Assembly (NCBI GenBank): GCA_910575005.1
Contig: CAJTCL010000020.1
Coordinates: forward strand, 1 to 64,000
Length of the DNA: 64,000 nt
Direction of reading: 5' to 3'
Origin: Lachnospiraceae bacterium
GTDB taxonomy: Bacteria; Bacillota; Clostridia; Lachnospirales; Lachnospiraceae
In this document: positions 43,303-51,995 of the stretch, one piece after another
Layout of the letters: every line of letters starts with the position of its first letter
How positions within the stretch are numbered: the first letter of the stretch is position 1
Made by a program: the position numbers and the translations under genes
The notes under the pieces: generated by a model
The model's input: the letters and a program-made list of their open reading frames with translations, nothing else
Database searches by the model: none
What the model was told of the DNA's origin: nothing

Positions 43303-43549
43303 ATTCAGAAACCTTTGTTCCGGTTATCTGCCTTTCTCTATTTTTTCGTAACTATACAGAACTCCATAAAGACATAAACTCTGACCATTCAAATCTATTT
43401 GAAAAGGGCAGAATTACCTATTTCCATAAGGGTGATAATTCCCCTAAAACCATAGACAAAAGAGACTGTCCGCATTATTATTTCTGTTAGTACGCCAGCC
43501 TCATATGACAGCTTTGTTGTCATGTCGGTGGCTTGGTTCTGAATAGTTA
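43303..43549. repeat. Dispersed repeat copy with inverted ends upstream of ychF
   Basis: CTATTCAGAAACC (43313 region) and an inner GTAACTATACAGAAC (43349 region) face GGTTCTGAATAGTTA at 43535-43549. The 200-odd bases between have no gene. Together with 8905-9024 this suggests a MITE-like family. The remaining stretch to 43794 holds only the ribosome site of the TerD gene. Confidence 0.55.
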
Positions 43550-43794
43550 AATGATTTCAATATATCAATTCTAGAATATACTAGCATAACCGGCTCTTAT
43601 TTTCAACTGGAGAAATTCTTTTTGAAAGCACTTTCCTTTATTTCTTTATCTATCATGAGCTATTCTCTGGTCTGATTCAAGAATGCTTCCGTGTTCTTGG
43701 CGGCGCCAGCCATCCCCATCCGATATAAAACTATGGAAATTATCTTATATTTCTGATAAAATAGTTATTAAAATCAAGACTAAGGAGGTTGCCA

Positions 43795-44685
43795 ATGATA
43801 GATATCCCAATGCGGACATCCCAGCCCTTGGACTGTAATTCCATTTTAAATATCAATATTCCGACACAAACCAACCAAATATTTTCCCAAGCTGCTGTGA
43901 ACCAGACTTCTGTAAAAACTTCAGAATCGAATCGGCAAACACCTTCTTCGGCTGCAATAAATCGGGCTCCTACACAAAATCAGGCTTTGAATCGGCAAAC
44001 ACCTTCTTCGGCTGCAATAAATCGGGCTCCTATGCATAATCAGGCTTGGCATCGACCAACATCTTCGCAAACCACTGTAAGCCAGGCTCCTGTAGCAACA
44101 CAGGCTTCTATTCGGGAAATTGCCATTCCAATCCTAACCAAAAAAATCCAAAAAGGACAGAAGGTTGCTCTGGATCCTTGCGGGCAAGTCCAAAAGATTC
44201 AAGTATGTCTGGGATGGAATGTTATAAATCCTCAATGTGACTTGGATGTGTCTGCTTTTATCCTTGGCGCTAATGGAAAAATATTGGGAGATGATTGGTT
44301 TGTATTTTATGGACAGGAGGACAGCCCTGATAAAAGTGTTCATTTTTCTCTATCCAATCATACCGACCGCGAATATATTTCTGTTGACTTTGGCAGACTC
44401 AATCCGGCTGCCGCAAAAATAGTTTTTGTACTGACAATCAATGAAGCATTCACGCATAAACTGAATTTTAGCATGGTCAAAGACGCCTACATTCGCATTC
44501 TCAATGCAGAGAATCATCAAGAGCTTGTCAGCTTCCAAATGACGGACTATTATCCAAATGTCATTTCCATGATGATCGGAGAGATTTATCTGTATCATGG
44601 AACCTGGAAATGCAATGCCATTGGAAACGGAGTTGCCAGAGATTTAGAGGGGTTATGCCAACTATATGGAGTACAGACAGTCTGA
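43795..44685 (+). CDS. TerD-family protein with repetitive N-terminal tail
   Basis: 296 residues from the ATG behind AAGGAGGTTGCC. Residues 1-105 are a low-complexity tail rich in Asn, Gln, Ser and Ala, with a 20-residue unit (NRQTPSSAAINRAPTQNQAL) repeated in tandem. The TerD domain covers about 107-290: KGQKVALDPCGQVQKIQVCL, then NPQCDLDVSAFILGANGKIL with the calcium-binding DLDVSAF acidic site, and GDDWFVFYGQEDSPDKSVHF. TerD proteins act in tellurite, phage and stress responses, binding calcium. It is followed by an AIM24 gene whose start lies 16 bases on. Confidence 0.85.
   Translation: MIDIPMRTSQPLDCNSILNINIPTQTNQIFSQAAVNQTSVKTSESNRQTPSSAAINRAPTQNQALNRQTPSSAAINRAPMHNQAWHRPTSSQTTVSQAPVATQASIREIAIPILTKKIQKGQKVALDPCGQVQKIQVCLGWNVINPQCDLDVSAFILGANGKILGDDWFVFYGQEDSPDKSVHFSLSNHTDREYISVDFGRLNPAAAKIVFVLTINEAFTHKLNFSMVKDAYIRILNAENHQELVSFQMTDYYPNVISMMIGEIYLYHGTWKCNAIGNGVARDLEGLCQLYGVQTV
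43930..44049 (+). repeat. 60-bp tandem duplication in the TerD gene tail
   Basis: Two adjacent 60-base units (43930-43989 and 43990-44049) are nearly identical, with only a few base differences near the end. The high identity shows a recent duplication in a disordered region. Confidence 0.85.
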
Positions 44686-44701
44686 ACACAGGAGGAATAT
44701 T

Positions 44702-45409
44702 ATGCTTACATTTGAGACAATAAACGAATTAACTTTAAAGGTCACATGCACTGGAAACGATGTCCTGTTTACCAAGGCAGGCTCTTTTATCGCTGGAGAA
44801 AGCCCCGGCGGAAAAAATTACAAATTTGAAAAAATACTGTTGGGACCTCAGAGCAATTTTGCTCAGGCGGCATTAGGCTCCCTGATTCGCCGCGCCACAG
44901 GTGAAAATTTTCCATTGATGAGAGTAACCATGTCAGGCCAATCTGTCACCTATTATGCCAATTATGGTCAGCATGTAGTGGTATATAAACTTGGTATGGG
45001 AGAAATTATTTCCGTAGAATCTGAAAATATCCTGGCCTTTACCCAGGACTGTAAATATGATGTGCGGTTTATTGGTGTTGGTATTATGTCCCAAAAGGGG
45101 CTTGCCACCACTGCCCTTACCGGAAATGGCAGCAATGCTTATGTCGCTGTCTTGTCAGATGGCAACCCTATGGTATTATCAAATCTCCATAATCACAACA
45201 CGATTTCCGTGGATCCTGATGCTGTGATCTGCTGGATGAGCCAATGTGGATACGGAGATCCACAAATCAAGACAGATCTGTCCTGGAGAAACTTAATCGG
45301 CCAGCATTCTGGTGAGTCGTATGCCTTTGAATGGCCTGGCAATCAGCCAATCACTGTACTGCTCCAACCTTCTGAACGTCAAGGTGGTATTCAGGTAAGT
45401 ATGGATTAA
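44702..45409 (+). CDS. AIM24-family protein
   Basis: 235 residues from the ATG behind ACAGGAGGAATATT. The repeated beta-strand pattern of AIM24 is visible: VTCTGNDVLFTKAGSFIAGE, VVYKLGMGEIISVESENILA, YVAVLSDGNPMVLSNLHNHN and ISVDPDAVICWMSQ. The family forms a double-stranded beta-helix; in bacteria its role is unclear, and members often sit beside TerD genes in stress and membrane-associated systems. Here the pair forms a two-gene operon ending in a terminator, so a joint function is likely. Confidence 0.85.
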   Translation: MLTFETINELTLKVTCTGNDVLFTKAGSFIAGESPGGKNYKFEKILLGPQSNFAQAALGSLIRRATGENFPLMRVTMSGQSVTYYANYGQHVVVYKLGMGEIISVESENILAFTQDCKYDVRFIGVGIMSQKGLATTALTGNGSNAYVAVLSDGNPMVLSNLHNHNTISVDPDAVICWMSQCGYGDPQIKTDLSWRNLIGQHSGESYAFEWPGNQPITVLLQPSERQGGIQVSMD

Positions 45410-45485
45410 GTCTAATATTGATATAAAAAAGGCTGCTACACAAAGAAGTTTTCTATGAAAAGCAGCTATAAAGAAGAAGTTATGC

Positions 45486-45517
45486 AATAACGGCGCAGCA
45501 TTTGCTACGCCGTTATT
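45486..45517. terminator. Terminator after the TerD/AIM24 operon
   Basis: AATAACGGCGCAGCA and TGCTACGCCGTTATT form a 15-bp stem with one mismatch. TTTGG and later TTTTT follow. It lies between the convergent AIM24 and thiN genes. Confidence 0.75.
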
Positions 45518-45606
45518 TGGCTGTCTTTTTATCTTATTTTCTGCCCTTGTCTCATTAAGCCCAGAATAGATTTCCTCAATTGATCATTTTCCTATTAGAT
45601 TATCTA

Positions 45607-46260
45607 TTAATCTTTCGATTCCACCACAAGCAAGACACCTTGATCAAAAGAAATCTCTGCTTTTTCTTCCACAATCTCATTGCTGACACCAAGAGAATGA
45701 TAACATTCCAAGGTGTAATAATTGAGAGGATATTTAAACCCTGTCAGTGTCAGACCGCGAACTTGTGGAGTAAATGGAAACAGAGACACATAATTCCCAT
45801 ACTGCTCCTGCTGTTTGAGTACCATTCCTCTCTCAATCATGCGTATTCGGTTATGCTTGTCCACCATAAAACACTCCACTCTCTGCTTCATGGCCGCACC
45901 CAATAGATGAATATTGCCTATCATATGATCTACACGGCTTCCAGTAGCTCCCAGCAGATGAATCCTCTTAGTACCTTTCTCAATCGCTGTGCGCATAGCC
46001 AACTCTGTGTCTGTCTCATCTTTTTCTGGCTGAAATTGAAGAATCACAGGTTTTTTCTGCTCCATATTCTGAAAATATTGTAAAACCTCAGTCTTTACAG
46101 AATCAAAATCCCCGACAATATAATCTGGTATCAAGCCATGCTCATAGAAAAATTCCATCCCAGAATCCACTGCAATGACAAGTTCACAGGGGTATTGTCT
46201 CATATAAGCACATGCAAATTCTGAATCCAAATATCCGCCGCTAACAATTAACGTTTCCAT
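45607..46260 (-). CDS. thiN: Thiamine diphosphokinase
   Basis: 217 residues, typical size. VIAVDSGMEFFYEHGLIPDY and IVGDFDSV carry the conserved acidic pyrophosphotransfer site. EKDETDTELAMRTAIEKGTK and LLGATGSRVDHMIGNIHLLG bind ATP and thiamine. It makes thiamine pyrophosphate from thiamine and ATP. Its ATG overlaps the last base of the rpe stop codon, so it is coupled to rpe. This rsgA-rpe-thiN order is standard in Firmicutes. Confidence 0.93.
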   Translation of the reverse strand: METLIVSGGYLDSEFACAYMRQYPCELVIAVDSGMEFFYEHGLIPDYIVGDFDSVKTEVLQYFQNMEQKKPVILQFQPEKDETDTELAMRTAIEKGTKRIHLLGATGSRVDHMIGNIHLLGAAMKQRVECFMVDKHNRIRMIERGMVLKQQEQYGNYVSLFPFTPQVRGLTLTGFKYPLNYYTLECYHSLGVSNEIVEEKAEISFDQGVLLVVESKD

Positions 46261-46910
46261 TATCCCATCACCTTAAGAAATTCCTCTACATTTGCTACCT
46301 TGTCCCCCCGAAATACTGCTGAGCCCGCCACAATAATATTTGCTCCAGCATCCAAAACTTCCTGCACATTATAGAGATTGATACCTCCATCTACTTCAAT
46401 ATCAATGTCTAACCCTCGTTCTTCAATCATTTGCCGGAGATTACGAATTTTTCGTGTAGAATAGGGAATATATTTCTGTCCCCCATAACCTGGATTCACC
46501 GTCATCAAAAGTACCATGTCTAATTTTGGCAAAATATACTCCAGGCAGTTTAAATCCGTAGCAGGATTTAATGCAACAGAGGCTTTCGCACCTCTCTCTT
46601 TAATCTTATCAATCGTGCGGTCTAAATGGACGCAGCTCTCCGCATGGACAGTAATAATATCTGCACCGCAGGCTACCATTTCCTTTACCAGTCGTGCTGG
46701 CTCCTTTACCATCAAATGCACATCAAAAACACGCTCTGTCAGCCCTCTAATTGATTTCATCAGCGGCGCTCCAAAGGAAATGGTAGGCACAAAATGCCCA
46801 TCCATAATATCAATGTGCACATAATGTGCACCTGCCTCATCAATGCATTTGATTTCTTCCCCTAAACGGGAAATGTCTGCGGCTAAAATAGACGGTGATA
46901 AACAGTTCAT
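46260..46910 (-). CDS. rpe: Ribulose-phosphate 3-epimerase
   Basis: 216 residues from the ATG behind GGAGAAGGATT; a frame start 24 bases upstream is less likely. LSPSILAADISRLGEEI, HIDIMDGHFVPTISFG (metal histidine and aspartate), FDVHLMV, MTVNPGYGGQKYIP and IEVDGGIN are all diagnostic of the TIM-barrel epimerase. It interconverts ribulose and xylulose 5-phosphate. That product joins the xylulokinase product of this window in the pentose phosphate pathway. Coupled to thiN by a one-base overlap. Confidence 0.96.
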   Translation of the reverse strand: MNCLSPSILAADISRLGEEIKCIDEAGAHYVHIDIMDGHFVPTISFGAPLMKSIRGLTERVFDVHLMVKEPARLVKEMVACGADIITVHAESCVHLDRTIDKIKERGAKASVALNPATDLNCLEYILPKLDMVLLMTVNPGYGGQKYIPYSTRKIRNLRQMIEERGLDIDIEVDGGINLYNVQEVLDAGANIIVAGSAVFRGDKVANVEEFLKVMG

Positions 46911-46932
46911 AATCCTTCTCCTTTTATTTTTC

Positions 46933-47012
46933 ATACCTTATGACACGCCGCATAGCATGATCGGGCGCCCTTGGGTATATTTTATGAAACGGCCGAATGG
47001 CCATCTAGGTAT
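46933..47012. repeat. Dispersed repeat copy between rpe and rsgA
   Basis: ATACCTTATGACACGCCGC begins at 46933 and runs to GCGCCCTTGGGTAT at 46978. It is followed by a partial copy TTTATGAAACGGCCGAATGG ending ATCTAGGTAT near 47012. Both match, in reverse, the tandem pair at 63047-63139. The second part overlaps the last codons and stop of rsgA. Confidence 0.7.
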
Positions 47013-47886
47013 ATTTTCTAACACTTTTTAATTCCTCATACAGTGTTACATAATCCTCATAACGTATCGAACTGATCTTGCCCTCTGCCAATGCCTGTTT
47101 CACCCCACAATCCGGCTCATGGATGTGGCTGCACCCCTGAAATCGGCAGAATGGCTCATATGCACCAAATTCCCGAAAATATTCTTTCAATTCCTCCTTT
47201 TCAAACCCCATAAGATAGATGGAACTGAATCCTGGTGTATCCATAATATAAGTCTGGCCTTCAATATGAAGAAGCTGGGAATGACGTGTAGTATGTTTTC
47301 CTCTGTCAATCTTCTCACTTAAGCCCCCAATTTCCATCTCCGCTTCCGGAGAGAGCAGATTGATCAAAGAAGATTTTCCCACGCCAGAAGGTCCGGCCAC
47401 AGTTGTGGTTTTATGCTCTAACACCTTGCGAATCTCCTCAAGTCCTTCTTCTTCTGCAGCACTGGCAAACAAAATCCGATACCCGCAGGCCTCATACACT
47501 GCCTGCAGATTATGAAGCTCCTCGGAGTGTACCAGATCCTGCTTGTTAAAACATATAATTGTCTCCACCTGCTGATGTTCCATCATAATCAGAAAACGAT
47601 CCAACAGATTAAAATTCGGTTTTGGCTTATCCGCCGCAAAAATTACCAGCGCCTGGTCAATATTTGCCACTGCTGGGCGCAGCAGCGCATTTTTTCTGGC
47701 GAGGATTTCTGTGATGTTTCCAGTTTTTTTCCCCAGATTCACCACTTCCAGCTCCACATTATCGCCCACCAGCGGCTTTATTTTCTCTTTTCTAAATTTT
47801 CCCTTTGCCTTACATTCAAAGATTCCGGCCTCAGAAACATGCACATAGTAAAAACCGGCAATCCCTTTTACAATCTTTCCCTGCAT
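47005..47886 (-). CDS. rsgA: Ribosome small-subunit-dependent GTPase A
   Basis: 293 residues with the circularly permuted GTPase order: an OB domain (about 1-70), then G4 FNKQDLV before G1 GPSGVGKSSLINLLSP and G3 DTPGFSS. A C-terminal zinc domain has C, H and C ligands in FCRFQGCSHIHEPDCGVKQ. RsgA helps late 30S assembly and hydrolyses GTP on the ribosome. Start is 13 bases after prkC. The C-terminal codons run into a repeat element that supplies the stop. Confidence 0.95.
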   Translation of the reverse strand: MQGKIVKGIAGFYYVHVSEAGIFECKAKGKFRKEKIKPLVGDNVELEVVNLGKKTGNITEILARKNALLRPAVANIDQALVIFAADKPKPNFNLLDRFLIMMEHQQVETIICFNKQDLVHSEELHNLQAVYEACGYRILFASAAEEEGLEEIRKVLEHKTTTVAGPSGVGKSSLINLLSPEAEMEIGGLSEKIDRGKHTTRHSQLLHIEGQTYIMDTPGFSSIYLMGFEKEELKEYFREFGAYEPFCRFQGCSHIHEPDCGVKQALAEGKISSIRYEDYVTLYEELKSVRKYT

Positions 47887-47899
47887 ATTCCTAATTTCC

Positions 47900-49999
47900 T
47901 TACTCCGGCGTAAACGTTACACCCTCTATCTCAGATTTTTCTGTCTCAATATACTCTACATCTTCGTCATCAAGATATTTCCATTCCCATTCAATCGTAA
48001 AATAACCCTCAGAGCAGTTCTCAATTCCACCCTGATTGATCGCGTAAGGAAAGGCATTTGCAGTCCAGGTATTGATTACATCATTGCCTTCTGATTTATA
48101 TAAAGTAATCTTAGCTGTGATCTGCGTCGCATAATCAGGTATGCTTTCTAATTTTTCTATGATATAATTATTGAGCGAATAGTAAGTGGTGGTAATTTTC
48201 TGGCCCAGACTAATTACCAGTGTCACACTCTGACCCTTCTCAATATATTTTCCTTCTGGCACACTCTGATCTATGACATGATTTTCTGGTATCGTATCAC
48301 TATAATCTGAAGACACACTAGAGACGATAATTCCGCGTGCATCCAGCTCTGTTCTGGCATCTGCCTCTGACAGACCTATGACATTGATCATCTGAGCCAG
48401 TTCACGTCCCTGACTTAACAATACACTAACCGTATCACCTTTCTTGGCCTTCTGACCCGCCTCAGGACTTTGAGAAATCACATTGTCATTTGGAACAGAA
48501 TCATTATATGCATAATCAAAACTTGCTGCCAGACCATACTCTTTTAACCTTGCTTCTGCAGCACCCTTATCCAGACCAACAACACTGGGCACATCAAACT
48601 CTCCCACCCCGCTGCTGATTACAACCGAGATTGTGGTATTCTTATCGACCATAACACCAACCTCTGTACTCTGGGAGACAATCTGTCCCTGAGCATAGAC
48701 ATCTGACGATTCTTCCCCGCCTCTTGTAATCCCAAGACCAATACTATTCAATGCGTCCTGTGCCTCATCAAAAGTTTTGCCTTTGAGATCAATCATTTCC
48801 ACTTGCTCTTGTTTGTCTTCCTCTTCTGGCTGCTGATCTTCCTCTGTCTGTATTGGATTCGGCTCATTGTTGTCCCGATTTTCATCATTTTTGCCGCCAA
48901 AACGGAATAATCCCAGAAAACTTCCGCCAATATAGAGGACAATTCCAGCGATAATGATAGCCGCTACAATCCCCATGATGGTTACTGCCTTTTCCATTTT
49001 CGGATTTAAAAATCCTTCATCGTCATCATCCTCTTCATCGTCATCATCTTCCGATTCCTCAGCAGCCCCCTCATAATAAATATTTCGCGTCTGCTCCTTG
49101 ATACTCTCCACTTCTTCTCGCTTCATGACTTTGGTCTTTTCCTGTTGCCCCACAGGAACCATCACCACAAAATCCTCATCTGGACTGATCAAAGCCTTTT
49201 TCAAATCCATCAAAAGATCACTGATATTATCATATCTGCGATCTGCACTTTTCTGAGTACATTTCAAAATAATCTTTTCCAGGCTAATCGGCAGATTAGG
49301 TGCATACGCACTGGGTAACACCATTTCCTCCTGTAAATGCTGAATCGCAATCGCCACCGTAGATTCCCCATCAAAGGGTACCCGTCCAGTTACCATCTCA
49401 TACATGACAATCCCCAGAGAATAAATATCACTTTTGCCATCGACAAAACCATTGCGCGCCTGCTCTGGCGAAGCATAATGGACAGATCCCATCACATCAG
49501 AATTGATCGTGTTAGCGCTGGCAGCACGGGCAATTCCAAAATCAGTCACCTTAACCTTGCCTTCTGTGGATATAATAATATTCTGCGGCTTAATATCTCG
49601 GTGTACAATATGCTTGTTATGTGCTGCTTCAATACCTCTGCCCACTTGAATGGCAATACTGACTGCCTCCTTAAAGGAAAGCTGCCCCTTCTTCTCAATG
49701 TAGGTTTTTAGGGTGATGCCCTCCACATATTCCATTACAATATAATGGATGGAATTTTCGCTGCCCACATCATATATATTAACGATATTGGGGTGCTCCA
49801 ATCCTGCTGCCGACTGAGCCTCGGTGCGGAATTTTGTCACAAAGTTCACATCCTCAGAAAACTCCTGTTTGAGCACTTTTATCCCTACAAAACGTCCCAG
49901 AGTATGGTCCTTCGCCTTATAGACATCAGCCATTCCTCCGGTACCGACTTTTCCTACAATCTCATATCTATCTGCAATATAGATTCCCTCTTTTAACAT
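47900..49999 (-). CDS. prkC: PASTA-domain serine/threonine protein kinase
   Basis: 699 residues. The N-terminal kinase domain (about 10-270) has VGKVGTGGMADVYKAKD, VGIKVLKQEF with the ATP lysine, HRDIKPQNIIIS and VTDFGIARA. An acidic stretch (SEDDDDEEDDDDEG) precedes the membrane helix near 335-357 (IMGIVAAIIIAGIVLYIGGS). Three PASTA domains outside the cell (about 395-590) bind muropeptides, and a C-terminal extension of about 100 residues without a known domain follows. The kinase controls growth, division and germination. Its start overlaps the phosphatase gene by seven bases. Confidence 0.95.
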   Translation of the reverse strand: MLKEGIYIADRYEIVGKVGTGGMADVYKAKDHTLGRFVGIKVLKQEFSEDVNFVTKFRTEAQSAAGLEHPNIVNIYDVGSENSIHYIVMEYVEGITLKTYIEKKGQLSFKEAVSIAIQVGRGIEAAHNKHIVHRDIKPQNIIISTEGKVKVTDFGIARAASANTINSDVMGSVHYASPEQARNGFVDGKSDIYSLGIVMYEMVTGRVPFDGESTVAIAIQHLQEEMVLPSAYAPNLPISLEKIILKCTQKSADRRYDNISDLLMDLKKALISPDEDFVVMVPVGQQEKTKVMKREEVESIKEQTRNIYYEGAAEESEDDDDEEDDDDEGFLNPKMEKAVTIMGIVAAIIIAGIVLYIGGSFLGLFRFGGKNDENRDNNEPNPIQTEEDQQPEEEDKQEQVEMIDLKGKTFDEAQDALNSIGLGITRGGEESSDVYAQGQIVSQSTEVGVMVDKNTTISVVISSGVGEFDVPSVVGLDKGAAEARLKEYGLAASFDYAYNDSVPNDNVISQSPEAGQKAKKGDTVSVLLSQGRELAQMINVIGLSEADARTELDARGIIVSSVSSDYSDTIPENHVIDQSVPEGKYIEKGQSVTLVISLGQKITTTYYSLNNYIIEKLESIPDYATQITAKITLYKSEGNDVINTWTANAFPYAINQGGIENCSEGYFTIEWEWKYLDDEDVEYIETEKSEIEGVTFTPE

Positions 50000-50736
50000 T
50001 GTTTCACCTCACCTGAAAATGGGTCTGTCAAGATTACCGTTATATTGTCATTGCCGCCATACTCATTTGCCGCTGTCACCAACTCCTCCACTGCATCTTT
50101 GGTATCTTGGAAACTCTCTATAATATCAAAAATCTCTCCATCCTCCAACATATCTGTCAAACCGTCGGAACACATCAAGATCCGGTCATTCTCTTTTAAT
50201 TCTACTTCAAAAAAATCTATCTCAATCTCAGGCCCGCCGCCTACTGCACGAGTGATAATATTTCGATCAGGATGTACTCTGGCCACTTCTGGCCTCATCT
50301 TTCCTCTGCGTACCATCTCCTGTACATAGGAATGATCTTTGGTAATCTGTTCTAAATACTGTCCAGCTATATAAAGCCGGCTATCCCCCACATTGGCCAC
50401 ACAAAGCTCCCCATTGGCCCAGGTCACTGCCACAACTGTAGTTCCCATTCCCTCCAGGTCAATATCCATACCTGCCTTCTCTAATACTGCCTGATTTGCT
50501 TTCTGTATTGCTGTCCTTAATATTCCAATGGGCGATGTCTGCTGATTGTCCTGCACCGATTTTACAATTGTTTCCACTGTATACCGTGAGGCATAATCCC
50601 CCGCATTATGACCGCCCATGCCATCTGCCAATATACACAGATTCGGCAGATTTCCAACCGGCGCTTCGGAGGTATACACATAATCTTGATTCATCTCCCG
50701 CCTTCTTCCTGTATCCGTCCTGGAAAAAGCCTTCAT
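49993..50736 (-). CDS. PP2C-type protein phosphatase (Stp1/PrpC family)
   Basis: 247 residues. RTDTGRRREMNQDYVYTSE, LADGMGGHNAGDYASRYTVE, VANVGDSRLYI, TRAVGG and MCSDGLTDML give all metal-binding motifs of the PP2C family, and D-N near the end (GGNDNITVILTD) is the last ligand. It dephosphorylates substrates of the adjacent PASTA kinase; the overlap with prkC supports coordinated expression. Cytosolic, full length. Confidence 0.95.
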   Translation of the reverse strand: MKAFSRTDTGRRREMNQDYVYTSEAPVGNLPNLCILADGMGGHNAGDYASRYTVETIVKSVQDNQQTSPIGILRTAIQKANQAVLEKAGMDIDLEGMGTTVVAVTWANGELCVANVGDSRLYIAGQYLEQITKDHSYVQEMVRRGKMRPEVARVHPDRNIITRAVGGGPEIEIDFFEVELKENDRILMCSDGLTDMLEDGEIFDIIESFQDTKDAVEELVTAANEYGGNDNITVILTDPFSGEVKQC

Positions 50737-50745
50737 GGTCTTCGC

Positions 50746-51789
50746 CTACCTTTCTATCCATCGTTTCCGCAACTGTCCACAGGCACCGTCGATATCCCTG
50801 CCCATTTCTCTTCTAATAGTAACATTTATTCCATATTTTTCAAGTTTATTTTTAAAATTCACTACCGTCTGCGGGCTGGACTGCACATAATCCCGCTCCT
50901 CAATCGGATTTACTGGAATCAGATTTATATGGCAGTTCAAACCGCGAACCAAGGAAGCTAGTTTATCCGCATCTTCACTGTGGTCATTGTTGCCGCTCAC
51001 CAAGCTGTACTCAAAGGTAATTCGCCGTCCCGTTTTTGCAAAATAATATGCACATGCCTCTATCACCTCATGGAGCGGATATTTGTTGGCCACTGGCATC
51101 AACTTAAGCCGCTTTTCCTGAGAAGGGGCATGCAAAGACAGCGCCAGGGTAATCTGTAACTGCTCGTCTGCAAGCCTGCGCATATTGGGCACTATCCCAC
51201 AAGTTGACACTGTAATGTTGCGCTGGCTGATATGAAGCCCATGTTCATCTGATAAAAGTTCCACAAATTTCAAAAAATTATCATAATTGTCCAACGGTTC
51301 TCCTGTTCCCATAATTACCACATGTGAGACCCGTTCCCCGATATCTTCCTGAATACGGTAAATCTGATCTAACATCTCTCCTGGTGTCAGACCACGCACC
51401 AGACCATCCAGCGTGGAGGCACAGAATCGGCATCCCATACGACAGCCAACCTGAGAGGAGATACATACACTGTTGCCATGCTGATACCGCATTAACACAC
51501 TCTCTATCATATTTTTGTCTGACAGAGCAAACAAATATTTTCTGGTTCCGTCTATCTGAGAACACTGTACTTGAACCTTCTGTAATACCGTCAATTCGCA
51601 GACCTCAGACAGCTTTTGCTTTAGTTTTTTTGAAATATCTGTCATTTCCTCAAAAGATGCGGCATGTTTTATATGCAGCCAGGGATAAATCTGTTTTGCC
51701 CGAAATGGCTTTTCGCCCAGAGTCACCAAAAATTCCCCCAATTCTTCTTGATTCCACGATTTGATATCCTTCTTCTCTATGATTCCCAC
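50746..51789 (-). CDS. rlmN: Dual-specificity RNA methyltransferase RlmN
   Basis: 347 residues. The radical-SAM cluster motif CRMGCRFC lies near residue 120. VVIMGTGEPLDNYDN and YSLVSGNNDHSEDADKLASL are family landmarks, and the catalytic C-terminal cysteine is in DIDGACGQLRKR. RlmN methylates C2 of adenine 2503 in 23S rRNA and adenine 37 of some tRNAs. It lies between rsmB and the phosphatase in the conserved cluster. Full length. Confidence 0.95.
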   Translation of the reverse strand: MGIIEKKDIKSWNQEELGEFLVTLGEKPFRAKQIYPWLHIKHAASFEEMTDISKKLKQKLSEVCELTVLQKVQVQCSQIDGTRKYLFALSDKNMIESVLMRYQHGNSVCISSQVGCRMGCRFCASTLDGLVRGLTPGEMLDQIYRIQEDIGERVSHVVIMGTGEPLDNYDNFLKFVELLSDEHGLHISQRNITVSTCGIVPNMRRLADEQLQITLALSLHAPSQEKRLKLMPVANKYPLHEVIEACAYYFAKTGRRITFEYSLVSGNNDHSEDADKLASLVRGLNCHINLIPVNPIEERDYVQSSPQTVVNFKNKLEKYGINVTIRREMGRDIDGACGQLRKRWIER

Positions 51790-51860
51790 CTGCTTTCTCT
51801 TCTTTCATTTTTCAGGAAAACCTGCCATCTCTTTCTGACAATGTTTCCATTTCTAATCTG

Positions 51861-51995
51861 TCATTTACTTTTTCTTCTCAGCTTTGCCAGATTATATCTT
51901 TTATTTATTACTAAAATCTGTTATTTCTTTTTCTTCTCAGCTTTGCCAAGAAAATTTCATCATTTACTTTTTCTTCTCAGCTTTGCCAAGAAAAA
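51861..51995. repeat. Three copies of the rsmB 3' end
   Basis: The minus-strand phrase TTGGCAAAGCTGAGAAGAAA and neighbours, encoding the rsmB C-terminus LAKLRRK, recurs at about 51861-51890, 51920-51955 and 51959-51995. Only the last copy is inside rsmB; the other two lie just downstream. Local duplication is the simplest explanation. Confidence 0.75.
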
